From: CBFIGX01 sp965662265
GTDB lineage: Bacteria > Bacteroidota > Bacteroidia > Flavobacteriales > UBA7430
Assembly (NCBI GenBank): GCA_965662265.1
Contig: CBFIGX010000008.1
Location: 1 to 64,000 of the forward strand
Direction of reading: 5' to 3'
Length of the DNA stretch: 64,000 nt
Shown here one piece after another: positions 6,911 through 16,022 of this stretch; within the stretch, counting starts at the first letter, position 1, and each line of letters opens with the position of its first letter. Below the pieces are notes generated by a model, which saw nothing but the letters and a program-made list of their open reading frames with translations, was not told where the DNA came from and made no database searches. A program made the position numbers and the translations under genes.

Positions 6911-9386
6911 ATACATCTTAAGCATATTCATATTGACTATGAGTGCATGCCAAACCTCCACGTTTGAGAAAGAAATAACGATTACAGAGTGGCAATTTAA
7001 AGATGCCTTTGGAGAAGAAGATTGGCTAAAGGCCTCTGTTCCAGGATTTGTACATCTGGATTTATATGAAAACAATTTAATAGAAGATCCTTTCTACAGA
7101 GCCAATGAATTGCAGCAACAATGGATAGAAAAAAAGAAATGGATTTACGAAGCATCTTTTCACCTAGAGAAAAAAAAACTATCTAGAAATAAGCATCTAC
7201 TGATACTTGAGGGAATAGATACCTATGCGGAAGTGTTTTTAAACGATAGTCTTGTTGTAGCAACTAGTAATTTCTTTCAAAAATATGAGTTAAATGTAGC
7301 GCATTTACTTCAAACAGATAATAAATTAACCTTTGTATTCAATCCTACTGTCGATGTGGTCGATTCACTTTCAAAGTCCAACAAGTATAAGCTACCTGGA
7401 GGCAATCGTATATACAGTAGAAAACCTCAATTTCATTTCGGCTGGGACTGGGGACCTAAGTTTATAGGCTGTGGAATTACAAAATCACCTATTATAAAAT
7501 CTTATAATGAAGCTTTTATAAACGACATCTTTATAAATCCATTAACTGTAGTTGATGAGTTAGCAAAACTAGAGGTTCATATAGAATTATCTGACATACC
7601 TTCAGAACCACTAAATATTCATTTTCTAAACCGTATAATTCCTATCAACCTAAAACATTCAAAGTTTACCATAGACATAGAAAACCCAGAATTATGGTGG
7701 CCAAATGGTTACGGTAATCAGCGCATGTATGATTTTAACTTTGAGCTACGCAACTTATCTGGAAATATATTAGATATTAAATCTCAAAAATTTGCCTTTA
7801 CTAATATTAAACTTGTTCAAGAAAATGATGTCTTAGGCAAAGGCTTTAAATTTAATGTCAATGGAAAAGATGTTTATGCAAAAGGGGCAAATTGGATCCC
7901 ATTAGATTATTTTCATACTAGAGTAGACTCTTCAGACTATCGAAAGGCATTGATGGATGTAAAGTCTGCCAACATGAATATGTTAAGAGTCTGGGGTGGA
8001 GGTATATATGAACAGGATTACTTTTACGAGCTCTGTGACAGCCTGGGTATCTTAGTGTGGCAAGATTTTATGTTTGCTTGTGCTATGTATCCTAACGATA
8101 GTTCCTTTTTTGCCTCTGTGAAAATTGAAGCAGAGCAGCAAGTAAAACGGTTGAGAAAGCATCCAAGTATTGCTTTGTGGTGTGGGAATAATGAAAATTC
8201 AGAAGGTTGGCATCGATGGGGATGGAAAACAAACAGGAGTACTGCAGAAAAAGATTCTATATGGGTTGGGTATAAAGATCTGTTTTCCAAAATCTTACCC
8301 AATACCGTTGATTCGCTTTCTCCTACTGATTACTGGGAGAGTTCACCCCTTTATGGAAGAGGAGATCCAAAACATCAGTTTTCAGGAGATGCTCATTATT
8401 GGGGAATATGGCACGATGCAGAACCTTTTGAAAACTTTGAATCTAAAGTACCTAGGTTTATGAGTGAGTATGGATTTCAATCTTTTCCAGAAATTGATGC
8501 AATAGATTTATTTGCACAAGAAGAAGATCACTTTTTTAATTCAAAAGTGATGAGAGTACATCAAAAGCATCCTCGTGGAAATGCGCTCATTCAAGAGTAT
8601 ATGCTTCGTGATTATAAGGTACCTACAGATTTTGAGAGTTTTGTGTATTTATCCCAAGTACTGCAAGCTGAAGGAATGAAAATAGGAATGGAAGCACATC
8701 GTAGAGCTAAACCATATAATATGGGAACTCTATATTGGCAGTTTAACGACTGTTGGCCAGTAGCATCGTGGTCGAGCAGAGATTACTATGGCAATTGGAA
8801 AGCACTTCATTTCACAGCTAAGAACGTATTTGAAGACCTTATCTTATCGAGCACTACAGAAAATGATACCATAAAATTATTTGTAGTAAACGATGTCATG
8901 CAAAACACAGAACTAGACCTTCTTGTAGAGCATGTAGATTACGATGGAAATCGATTGTCTTCTTATGGCTATAATGTTTCCATCAAAGGTGATAGCAGCC
9001 AGTTAGTCCAAACAATTGCTGAAAGTGAATTTTTATACATTGATAGTATAGAGAATTATTCGTATTTAGACATTCAATTACTGAAAGATGGAAATCGAAT
9101 TGCCCGTAAACTTCATCATTTTGTGAAACCTAAAAATATGAACTTGCCCTACACAGGAATTTCATATAAAGTAGATAAAGATAGTGTAGGGTTTGTTTTG
9201 GAAATTTTTAGTGATCATTTTATGAAGAATTTAATGATTAATTCATTGCATGACGGAAGATTTGAAGATAATTATTTTGATTTACCTGCAAAAGAGATCA
9301 AAAGAATTAGATTCCACAATACATATCCTATGGAAGAGTTTAATACTGATAATTTAAGTTTCTTTTCCGTAGCTGACACCTACTAA
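6891..9386 (+). CDS. GH2 beta-mannosidase, lipoprotein
   Basis: This is an 831-residue exo-beta-mannosidase of glycoside hydrolase family 2. It should remove the beta-linked mannose at the core of N-glycans or from mannan oligosaccharides. The N-terminus ends in a lipobox (TMSAC), so the mature protein is lipid-anchored. A sugar-binding jelly roll comes first, then the FHFGWDWGPK signature of this family, an immunoglobulin-like domain and a TIM barrel. The acid/base Glu435 lies in WCGNNE and the nucleophile Glu526 in MSEYGF. The start overlaps cutC by 20 bases. With the GH92, glycosylasparaginase and GH20 genes downstream it forms a glycan-degrading set. Confidence 0.92.
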   Translation: MYSKTYKYILSIFILTMSACQTSTFEKEITITEWQFKDAFGEEDWLKASVPGFVHLDLYENNLIEDPFYRANELQQQWIEKKKWIYEASFHLEKKKLSRNKHLLILEGIDTYAEVFLNDSLVVATSNFFQKYELNVAHLLQTDNKLTFVFNPTVDVVDSLSKSNKYKLPGGNRIYSRKPQFHFGWDWGPKFIGCGITKSPIIKSYNEAFINDIFINPLTVVDELAKLEVHIELSDIPSEPLNIHFLNRIIPINLKHSKFTIDIENPELWWPNGYGNQRMYDFNFELRNLSGNILDIKSQKFAFTNIKLVQENDVLGKGFKFNVNGKDVYAKGANWIPLDYFHTRVDSSDYRKALMDVKSANMNMLRVWGGGIYEQDYFYELCDSLGILVWQDFMFACAMYPNDSSFFASVKIEAEQQVKRLRKHPSIALWCGNNENSEGWHRWGWKTNRSTAEKDSIWVGYKDLFSKILPNTVDSLSPTDYWESSPLYGRGDPKHQFSGDAHYWGIWHDAEPFENFESKVPRFMSEYGFQSFPEIDAIDLFAQEEDHFFNSKVMRVHQKHPRGNALIQEYMLRDYKVPTDFESFVYLSQVLQAEGMKIGMEAHRRAKPYNMGTLYWQFNDCWPVASWSSRDYYGNWKALHFTAKNVFEDLILSSTTENDTIKLFVVNDVMQNTELDLLVEHVDYDGNRLSSYGYNVSIKGDSSQLVQTIAESEFLYIDSIENYSYLDIQLLKDGNRIARKLHHFVKPKNMNLPYTGISYKVDKDSVGFVLEIFSDHFMKNLMINSLHDGRFEDNYFDLPAKEIKRIRFHNTYPMEEFNTDNLSFFSVADTY

Positions 9387-9541
9387 TCTTTACATTTTTT
9401 CAATGTAATACAAGCGCGTATAAGAAACACATTGTTATAAGTATCAGCATTAAGATGATTGAGCCCTGTAGAGATGATTTTATAGGAGGAACTTTATTTT
9501 CTAATTGAAAACAGTATATTCGGGATTCATATTTAAAATTA
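9387..9541 (+). other. Gap between the two mannosidase genes
   Basis: The 155 bases contain a weak hairpin (TTACATT and AATGTAA near 9391-9408) without a T run. I found no convincing TTG-N19-TAnnTTTG promoter. Transcription may run through from cutC. Confidence 0.3.
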
Positions 9542-12463
9542 ATGAAAAATCTCCTTTCCTTTTTAATTGCTCTTCTCCTTATTTCATCTTGTAAAGAAGA
9601 AAAAGAACTTCATACTTATGTAAACCCATTTATAGGCACAGGAGGTCATGGACATACATTTCCTGGTGCGACCGTACCTTTTGGAATGGTTCAATTAAGT
9701 CCTGACACACGTCTTGAGGGCTGGGATGGTTGTGGTGGATACCATTATTCTGACAGTATAATTTACGGTTTTTCACACACACATTTGAGTGGTACAGGAG
9801 TGTCTGATTATGGCGATGTACTTTTGGCGCCCACTGTAGGAGCAATCCATTTTAACAATGGCTCAGATGGTAATAAAGGGTATTGCTCCAAATTTTCCCA
9901 TGACAGAGAGGTTGCCTATCCAGGATTTTATAGTGTGCGCTTATTAGACTACAATATTGATGTAGAGTTAACATGTACGCAAAGAGCTGGTTTTCATAAA
10001 TATACATTTCCTCAAAGTAAGCAATCTAATATTATAATTGATTTAGAACACCGTGATCAAGTTTTAGAATCAGAAATTCATATAAATGGATCTAATGAAG
10101 TGGTTGGGTTTAGAAGGTCCAATGCTTGGGCTACGAATCAGCATGTTTATTTTGTTGCGCAATTTTCAAAAGATTTTAAACGAGCTAGTATTGCTCAAAA
10201 CGACTCTACTACCAAACTCCTGTCTTTAAATCACACCCAATTGAAGGCAAGTATTCAATTTGAAACAGAAGAAGGTGAAGAAATCCTAGTTCGTGTTGGT
10301 ATTTCTCCTGTCTCAATAGAATCTGCCCGTGAAAATTTAGAAACTGAAATACCAAACTGGGATTTTAATAACATAAAGAGAAATGCTCAAAAGGCCTGGA
10401 ATGAGGAACTTCAAAAAATTCAGATAGATGCTGATGAAGAAACAAAACATATATTTTATACTGCTCTTTACCACTCATGTATTGCACCAAATATCTTTTC
10501 TGACGTGAATGGAAAATACAGAGCAACCAACCTTGAAGTTTATCAAGATATTAATTTTGACAATTATACGGTGTTTTCTCTTTGGGATACATACAGGGCT
10601 ACACATCCTTTGTATACAATTATCGACCAAAAAAGAACTTTAAACTATATTAAAACCTTTATCAATCAATATGAAAAAGGTGGTCAATTACCTGTCTGGG
10701 AGCTTGCTGGAACATACACTGGTTGTATGATAGGGTATCACTCTATTCCTGTAATTGTAGACGCATTTCAAAAAGGAATAAGAGATTTTGACGTGGACAA
10801 AGCATACGAAGCTATGGTTCATGCTGCCGATCAAAATCATTTAGGCTTAGAATCGTATAAGAACAACGGCTATATTTCTGCCAACGATGAACCAGAATCA
10901 GTTTCTAAAACACTTGAATATGCATACGATGATTGGTGTATAGCTCTAATGGCCAAAGAACTTAATAAGGAAAAGGATTATAAAAGATTTATAGAAAGAG
11001 CGCAATCTTATAAAAATGTATTCGACCCTAATACTGGCTTTATGCGTGCTAAAATGAACCACGCATGGTTTGAACCTTTTGATCCATCAGAAGTTAATTA
11101 TAATTATACAGAGGCAAATTCGTGGCAATACTCATTTTATGTACCTCAAGATATTCAGGGGTTTATTCAATATATAGGAGGTAAAGAGGTTTTAGCGGAC
11201 AAGCTCGATGAACTTTTCACAACCTCATCAGAAACTTCGGGAAGAAATCAAGCAGATATTACTGGTTTAATTGGTCAGTATGCTCATGGTAATGAGCCAT
11301 CTCACCATATGGCTTATCTCTATAACTATGTCAACAAGCCATGGAAAACACAAGAAAAAGTAGCACAAATTCTTGACGAGATGTATTCCAATCAACCCGA
11401 CGGACTCTCAGGGAATGAAGACTGTGGTCAAATGTCTTCGTGGTATGTTTTTAGTGCCATGGGTATGTATCCAGTTACACCAGGATCTAACTATTACACT
11501 ATCGGTACTCCAATAATATCTAATGCACAAATTAACCTAGAAAACGGCAATACATTTAAGGTAACAGCACGCCACCAATCTGCTGAGAATAAATACATTC
11601 AGTCTGCTACATTAAATGGCGTACCGTTAAACAGAGCATTCTTATACCATTCAGAATTAATTGACGGAGGTAATCTTGAGTTTGTGATGGGAGATACACC
11701 TATGAAGGAATGGGCATCAAAAGAAACCCCTCCTTCTATCATTGATGAATACACAATTGTTGCAGTACCATATATAAATAAGGGAAATAGAACTTTTACA
11801 GATACCAATACGATTGACCTTAAAACTTGGGATGATAAAGCTAAGATCTACTATAGTATTGATGGTAAAGACGTAAATATGTACTCTTCAATATTTACTG
11901 CACCAATAAGCATTACTTCTACAACTACTTTAAAAGCTAAAAGTTACGTCGATGGTAAGTTTAGCAAACAGATTACTGCAGAATTCACTAAGATTCCTGA
12001 AGGCCGAAGTATTAAGTTATTTACAGAATATGGATCTCATTACTCTGCAGGTGGAGACAAGGCTCTCATAGATCATTTAAAAGGACCTAAAAACTATATG
12101 ACAGGGACATGGCAGGGATATGAAGGTGTAAATATTGAAGCTATTGTAGACTTGCAAAAAAAACAAGTTGTTAATGAATTACATATGGGCTTCCTACAAG
12201 ATTGGAATGCCTGGATTTTTATGCCTGAAAGCGTAGATTATTATGCTTCCAATGATGGAGAGTATTTCACTAAATTGGGAACGGTTTTAAATCAAGTTGA
12301 TGAAAAAGAACCGGGTGTAATTCTGCAAGATTTTACACTTAAAACAAACACGAAGACCAGATATATTAAAGTCATTGCGAAAAACAGAAAACACAACCCT
12401 GACTGGCATAGAGCACCAGGAGATATTTGCTGGATTTTTGCCGATGAAATAAGTATAAACTAA
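9542..12463 (+). CDS. GH92 alpha-mannosidase with C-terminal discoidin-like domain
   Basis: This is a 973-residue calcium-dependent exo-alpha-mannosidase (glycoside hydrolase family 92), expected to trim alpha-mannose from high-mannose N-glycans. It is a lipoprotein (LLISSCKEE). The start YVNPFIGTGGHGHTFPGA is the family signature; Glu585 in GNEPSHH is the likely general acid, and GNEDCGQMSSW (from residue 624) is the second catalytic block. After about residue 735 come a chitobiase-like beta domain and an F5/8 type C (discoidin)-like domain, which resembles the tail of the GH20 enzyme at the end of this locus. The stop codon is directly followed by the start of the glycosylasparaginase gene. 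Confidence 0.93.
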   Translation: MKNLLSFLIALLLISSCKEEKELHTYVNPFIGTGGHGHTFPGATVPFGMVQLSPDTRLEGWDGCGGYHYSDSIIYGFSHTHLSGTGVSDYGDVLLAPTVGAIHFNNGSDGNKGYCSKFSHDREVAYPGFYSVRLLDYNIDVELTCTQRAGFHKYTFPQSKQSNIIIDLEHRDQVLESEIHINGSNEVVGFRRSNAWATNQHVYFVAQFSKDFKRASIAQNDSTTKLLSLNHTQLKASIQFETEEGEEILVRVGISPVSIESARENLETEIPNWDFNNIKRNAQKAWNEELQKIQIDADEETKHIFYTALYHSCIAPNIFSDVNGKYRATNLEVYQDINFDNYTVFSLWDTYRATHPLYTIIDQKRTLNYIKTFINQYEKGGQLPVWELAGTYTGCMIGYHSIPVIVDAFQKGIRDFDVDKAYEAMVHAADQNHLGLESYKNNGYISANDEPESVSKTLEYAYDDWCIALMAKELNKEKDYKRFIERAQSYKNVFDPNTGFMRAKMNHAWFEPFDPSEVNYNYTEANSWQYSFYVPQDIQGFIQYIGGKEVLADKLDELFTTSSETSGRNQADITGLIGQYAHGNEPSHHMAYLYNYVNKPWKTQEKVAQILDEMYSNQPDGLSGNEDCGQMSSWYVFSAMGMYPVTPGSNYYTIGTPIISNAQINLENGNTFKVTARHQSAENKYIQSATLNGVPLNRAFLYHSELIDGGNLEFVMGDTPMKEWASKETPPSIIDEYTIVAVPYINKGNRTFTDTNTIDLKTWDDKAKIYYSIDGKDVNMYSSIFTAPISITSTTTLKAKSYVDGKFSKQITAEFTKIPEGRSIKLFTEYGSHYSAGGDKALIDHLKGPKNYMTGTWQGYEGVNIEAIVDLQKKQVVNELHMGFLQDWNAWIFMPESVDYYASNDGEYFTKLGTVLNQVDEKEPGVILQDFTLKTNTKTRYIKVIAKNRKHNPDWHRAPGDICWIFADEISIN

Positions 12464-13447
12464 ATGAAAAGAAGAGATTTTTTAAAAAACACAGCTATTG
12501 TAGCAGCTGGTTCAGCTTTAGCTTCATGTGATGTAAAGACTGAAGTCCGTATTGGCAAATCATTGCATAATGGTGGTTTACCTATAGTGATCTCCACTTG
12601 GAATCATGGAATTGAAGCCAACAAAGCTGCCATGAAAGTAATTTCAGATAACGGAAGATCAATTGATGCAGTAGAGGCAGGTGTAAGAGTGCCTGAGTCT
12701 GACCCAGAAATGATGTCGGTGGGCTACGGAGGGTTACCAGACAGAGATGGAATAGTAACCCTTGACGCATGTATTATGGATGAAAATGGTAATTGTGGTT
12801 CTGTTTCTTACCTCCAACATATTAAAAATCCTATTTCAGTTGCACGAAAGGTAATGGATGAAACCCCACATGTAATGCTTAGTGGCAAAGGTGCTCTTGA
12901 TTTTGCACTTGATAAAGGTTTTGTAAAAGAAAATCTGTTGACTAAAAAAGCACGAGATCGATGGAAAGAATGGCTCAAAACAAGTCAATATAAACCAATA
13001 GTAAATATTGAAAATCACGATACTATTGGCTTGCTTGCTATCGATAATAAAGGCAATATTTCTGGTGCATGTACAACTTCGGGGATGGCCTGGAAACTTC
13101 ATGGAAGAGTTGGAGATTCTCCAATTATTGGAGCTGGAATGTTTGTTGACAATGAAGTAGGAGGGGCTTGTGCTACAGGAGTAGGTGAAATGGTAATGAA
13201 AACATTAGGCTCTTTTTTAATAGTTGAGTTGATGAGACAAGGAATGAATCCTCAAGAAGCTTGTGAAGAAGCAGTGCATAGAATTGTTGCTAAACAAAAA
13301 TACAAAGACATGCAGGTAGGCTATTTAGCTATTGATAAAGAAGGAAATTATGGCGCGTATGCTATACACCCAGGCTTTGATTATGCATTATATGTCAAAG
13401 GAGAAAATAAAATGCATGATGCAAGGTCTTACGTAGAACAATCTTAA
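12464..13447 (+). CDS. N4-(beta-N-acetylglucosaminyl)-L-asparaginase
   Basis: This is a 327-residue glycosylasparaginase, an Ntn hydrolase that cleaves the GlcNAc-asparagine bond left after a glycoprotein is digested. The catalytic Thr187 lies in HDTIG; the precursor is expected to cut itself just before it. The substrate-binding block GRVGDSPIIGAGMF and the GACATGVGE loop are present. The N-terminus has a twin-arginine-type leader (KRRDFLKNTA) and a possible lipobox (LASC), so it should act outside the cytoplasm. It starts immediately after the GH92 stop codon and ends 11 bases before the transporter. Its presence is the strongest hint that this locus targets asparagine-linked glycans and not plant mannan. 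Confidence 0.93.
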   Translation: MKRRDFLKNTAIVAAGSALASCDVKTEVRIGKSLHNGGLPIVISTWNHGIEANKAAMKVISDNGRSIDAVEAGVRVPESDPEMMSVGYGGLPDRDGIVTLDACIMDENGNCGSVSYLQHIKNPISVARKVMDETPHVMLSGKGALDFALDKGFVKENLLTKKARDRWKEWLKTSQYKPIVNIENHDTIGLLAIDNKGNISGACTTSGMAWKLHGRVGDSPIIGAGMFVDNEVGGACATGVGEMVMKTLGSFLIVELMRQGMNPQEACEEAVHRIVAKQKYKDMQVGYLAIDKEGNYGAYAIHPGFDYALYVKGENKMHDARSYVEQS

Positions 13448-13458
13448 AAAAAATAAAT

Positions 13459-15060
13459 ATGGAAAATAAACCAAATTATAATGCTGCTCTAGCAACCTTA
13501 GTAACTGTTTTTTTCTTTTGGGGCTTTATCGCGGCGTCTAACGGTGTTTTTATCCCGTTTTGTAAATCCTACTTTCACTTAGATCAATTTCAATCTCAGC
13601 TCATAGACTTTGCCTTTTATGGAGCCTATTATATAGGTGCACTTTTACTCTTTGTAGTTTCAGGATATGTAAAAACAGATATCTTAAACAAATGGGGGTT
13701 TAAAAATGGAATTATATATGGCTTAATTCTATCAGCAATTGGAGCAGCCATTATGATACCAGCAATATCAAGTGGGTCTTTTGAGTTTATTTTAGGTTCT
13801 TTATTTGTTGTGGCATTAGGCTTTTCTCTGCAACAAACATCGGCAAATCCATTTGCTATAGCTCTAGGTCATCCCTCAAAAGGGGCTCATCGACTTAACT
13901 TAGCTGGTGGTGTAAACTCTTTCGGTACTGCTATTGGACCTATTGTTGTCGCACTTGCACTTTTTGGTGCAGCAACTTATTCTGACGATCAAATTGCAGG
14001 GATAGATTTGTCATCTGTAAAAGTTTTATATATGGCTGTAGGAGCACTGTTCTTATTGGCGGCAGCTTTATTCATTTTTTCTAAAAAGCTACCACAAGCC
14101 AAAGGAGATACAAATTTTGTTCAAGCACCGAAAGCAGTAAAGACTTTGAGCTTTATTACAATTTCATTGTTAGTGATCTTTTCTTTAGTATTTGCTCAGT
14201 ACAGAACAACGGTAGTAGATTCTAATTTAATATTCCTACTAATGATGATTGCTCTTATTGTAATTGTAGGAGGGCTTCTATGGGCAAACAAAAGCGCAAT
14301 GAAAGATGCTACAGGTTGGGGAGCTATGCAATACCCACAATTAGTGTTGGGCATGTTAGCTATATTTACCTATGTAGGTGTTGAAGTTACTATCCAAAGT
14401 AATCTCGGAGAACTCCTAAAGTCTGAAGCATTTGGAAGCTATTCTGATTCTGAAATTGCCCCTTTCATATCTATGTATTGGGGGTCATTAATGATTGGTA
14501 GGTGGGCAGGAGCAATTACGGTTTTTAACCCAGGTAAAACCATTAAAAATTTACTGTTTATAATAATACCATATATAGCATTTGGAGTAGTACTATGGGT
14601 AAACCATGTGAGCAACAACGACATCAGTGCCTTATACATGTATGGTTGGAGTATACTCTTATTAATTGCTGGATTCTTTTTCGGTCAGGAAAAACCTGCT
14701 AAAACTTTATTTATTTTTGGTATACTAGGCGCACTTGCCATGATTCTTGGATTATTTACGGAAGGTACAATTGCTTTGTATGCATTTATGAGTGGTGGTT
14801 TATTTTGCTCAATCATGTGGCCTAGCATTTTTTCACTTTCAATTGCAGGATTAGGAAAATATACCTCACAAGGGTCAGCATTTTTAGTAATGATGATTTT
14901 AGGTGGTGCAATTATTCCACCAATCCAAGGAAAATTAGCAGATATGTTTAGTATCCACGATTCTTATTGGATAACTGTACTTTGTTTTGTTTATTTGGCA
15001 TTCTTTGCAATAAGAGTAAAAAATACACTAAAACATCAAGGCATAAATTACGATTTATAA
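13459..15060 (+). CDS. MFS sugar permease, FucP/NagP-like
   Basis: This is a 533-residue inner-membrane sugar:proton symporter of the FucP branch of the major facilitator superfamily. It has about 12 hydrophobic helices; the first contains FFFWGFIAASNG, and LGFSLQQTSANPF is typical of fucose, glucose and N-acetylglucosamine permeases. It is longer than usual because of extra sequence near residues 215-285, which includes an additional hydrophobic stretch. Placed between the asparaginase and a ROK kinase, it most likely imports GlcNAc or mannose released by the neighbouring hydrolases; substrate choice cannot be read from the sequence. Confidence 0.85.
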   Translation: MENKPNYNAALATLVTVFFFWGFIAASNGVFIPFCKSYFHLDQFQSQLIDFAFYGAYYIGALLLFVVSGYVKTDILNKWGFKNGIIYGLILSAIGAAIMIPAISSGSFEFILGSLFVVALGFSLQQTSANPFAIALGHPSKGAHRLNLAGGVNSFGTAIGPIVVALALFGAATYSDDQIAGIDLSSVKVLYMAVGALFLLAAALFIFSKKLPQAKGDTNFVQAPKAVKTLSFITISLLVIFSLVFAQYRTTVVDSNLIFLLMMIALIVIVGGLLWANKSAMKDATGWGAMQYPQLVLGMLAIFTYVGVEVTIQSNLGELLKSEAFGSYSDSEIAPFISMYWGSLMIGRWAGAITVFNPGKTIKNLLFIIIPYIAFGVVLWVNHVSNNDISALYMYGWSILLLIAGFFFGQEKPAKTLFIFGILGALAMILGLFTEGTIALYAFMSGGLFCSIMWPSIFSLSIAGLGKYTSQGSAFLVMMILGGAIIPPIQGKLADMFSIHDSYWITVLCFVYLAFFAIRVKNTLKHQGINYDL

Positions 15061-16007
15061 TGAAAGTAGCAATTGGAGTAGATATTGGTGGTACAAATAC
15101 CGTTTTTGGAATAGTAAATAATGATGGTAAATGTCAAAATCAGGGTAATATTAAAACTACTGATTATCCTAAGATAGAAGATTTTGTATCTAGTTTAGTA
15201 AAAGAAATAAAACAATTAATAGATTATGAAAAAGATATTGAAGTCGTTGGAATTGGTATTGGCGCCCCGAATGCTAACTTTTTTAATGGATGCATAGAAT
15301 TTGCGCCTAACCTTGCATGGGAAGGAGTTGTACCTTTAGTAGACTTAATAAAAATACATTTTAATTGTCCCGTATTTATTACTAATGATGCTAATGCTGC
15401 TGCAATTGGTGAACGTATCTATGGAGTTGCTAAGGGAGTTAACGATTTCGTTATGGTTACATTAGGTACAGGACTTGGAAGTGGTTTTGTAGTTAACGGT
15501 GATCTTGTTTACGGACACGATGGTTTTGGGGGTGAGCTCGGCCATACTATTGTTGAAAAAGATGGAAGGCCATGTGGTTGTGGTCGTAATGGGTGTTTAG
15601 AAACTTATGCCTCAGCAACAGGAATTGTAAAAACTGCATTAGAGTTTTTAACTAAACGTGAATCCAATAGCTTATTGTCAGAGTTAGACCACATAACTAG
15701 CAAAGCTATTGCGGATGCTGCCCTTGATGGAGACGTACTTGCACTAGAAGTATTTGATTATACTGCAGAAAAATTAGGCTTTAGCTTAGCCAATACTGTG
15801 GCTATTACAAGCCCTAAACTTATCGTTTTGTTTGGTGGACTAGCTCAATCTGGTGATTTAATTATGAAACCTACTAAAACCTATATGGAATCTTATTTAC
15901 TCAAAATATTCAAAAATAAAGTAAATCTTAAACCAAGTCAGCTCAAGTCATCAGATGCAGCAGTACTTGGTGCAAGTGCTTTGGCATGGCAAAATATAGG
16001 ATCATAA
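15060..16007 (+). CDS. ROK family sugar kinase
   Basis: This is a 315-residue cytoplasmic sugar kinase of the ROK family. The ATP site shows DIGGTNT and TLGTGLGSG; the sugar site has ELGH; and a zinc site is given by CGCGRNGCLE. The ATG at 15060 overlaps the TAA of the permease gene (TAATG), which supports translational coupling; an upstream in-frame start at 14967 would lie deep in the permease gene. It probably phosphorylates imported GlcNAc, mannose or glucose. Which of these cannot be told from the motifs. Confidence 0.88.
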   Translation: MKVAIGVDIGGTNTVFGIVNNDGKCQNQGNIKTTDYPKIEDFVSSLVKEIKQLIDYEKDIEVVGIGIGAPNANFFNGCIEFAPNLAWEGVVPLVDLIKIHFNCPVFITNDANAAAIGERIYGVAKGVNDFVMVTLGTGLGSGFVVNGDLVYGHDGFGGELGHTIVEKDGRPCGCGRNGCLETYASATGIVKTALEFLTKRESNSLLSELDHITSKAIADAALDGDVLALEVFDYTAEKLGFSLANTVAITSPKLIVLFGGLAQSGDLIMKPTKTYMESYLLKIFKNKVNLKPSQLKSSDAAVLGASALAWQNIGS

Positions 16008-16022
16008 ACTACTTATGTAAAG

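Noticed and set aside
11411..11428. GNEDCG in the GH92 enzyme as a lost catalytic aspartate
   Set aside because: GNEDCG as well as GNDDCG occurs in GH92 enzymes as I know them; there is no reason to call this inactive.
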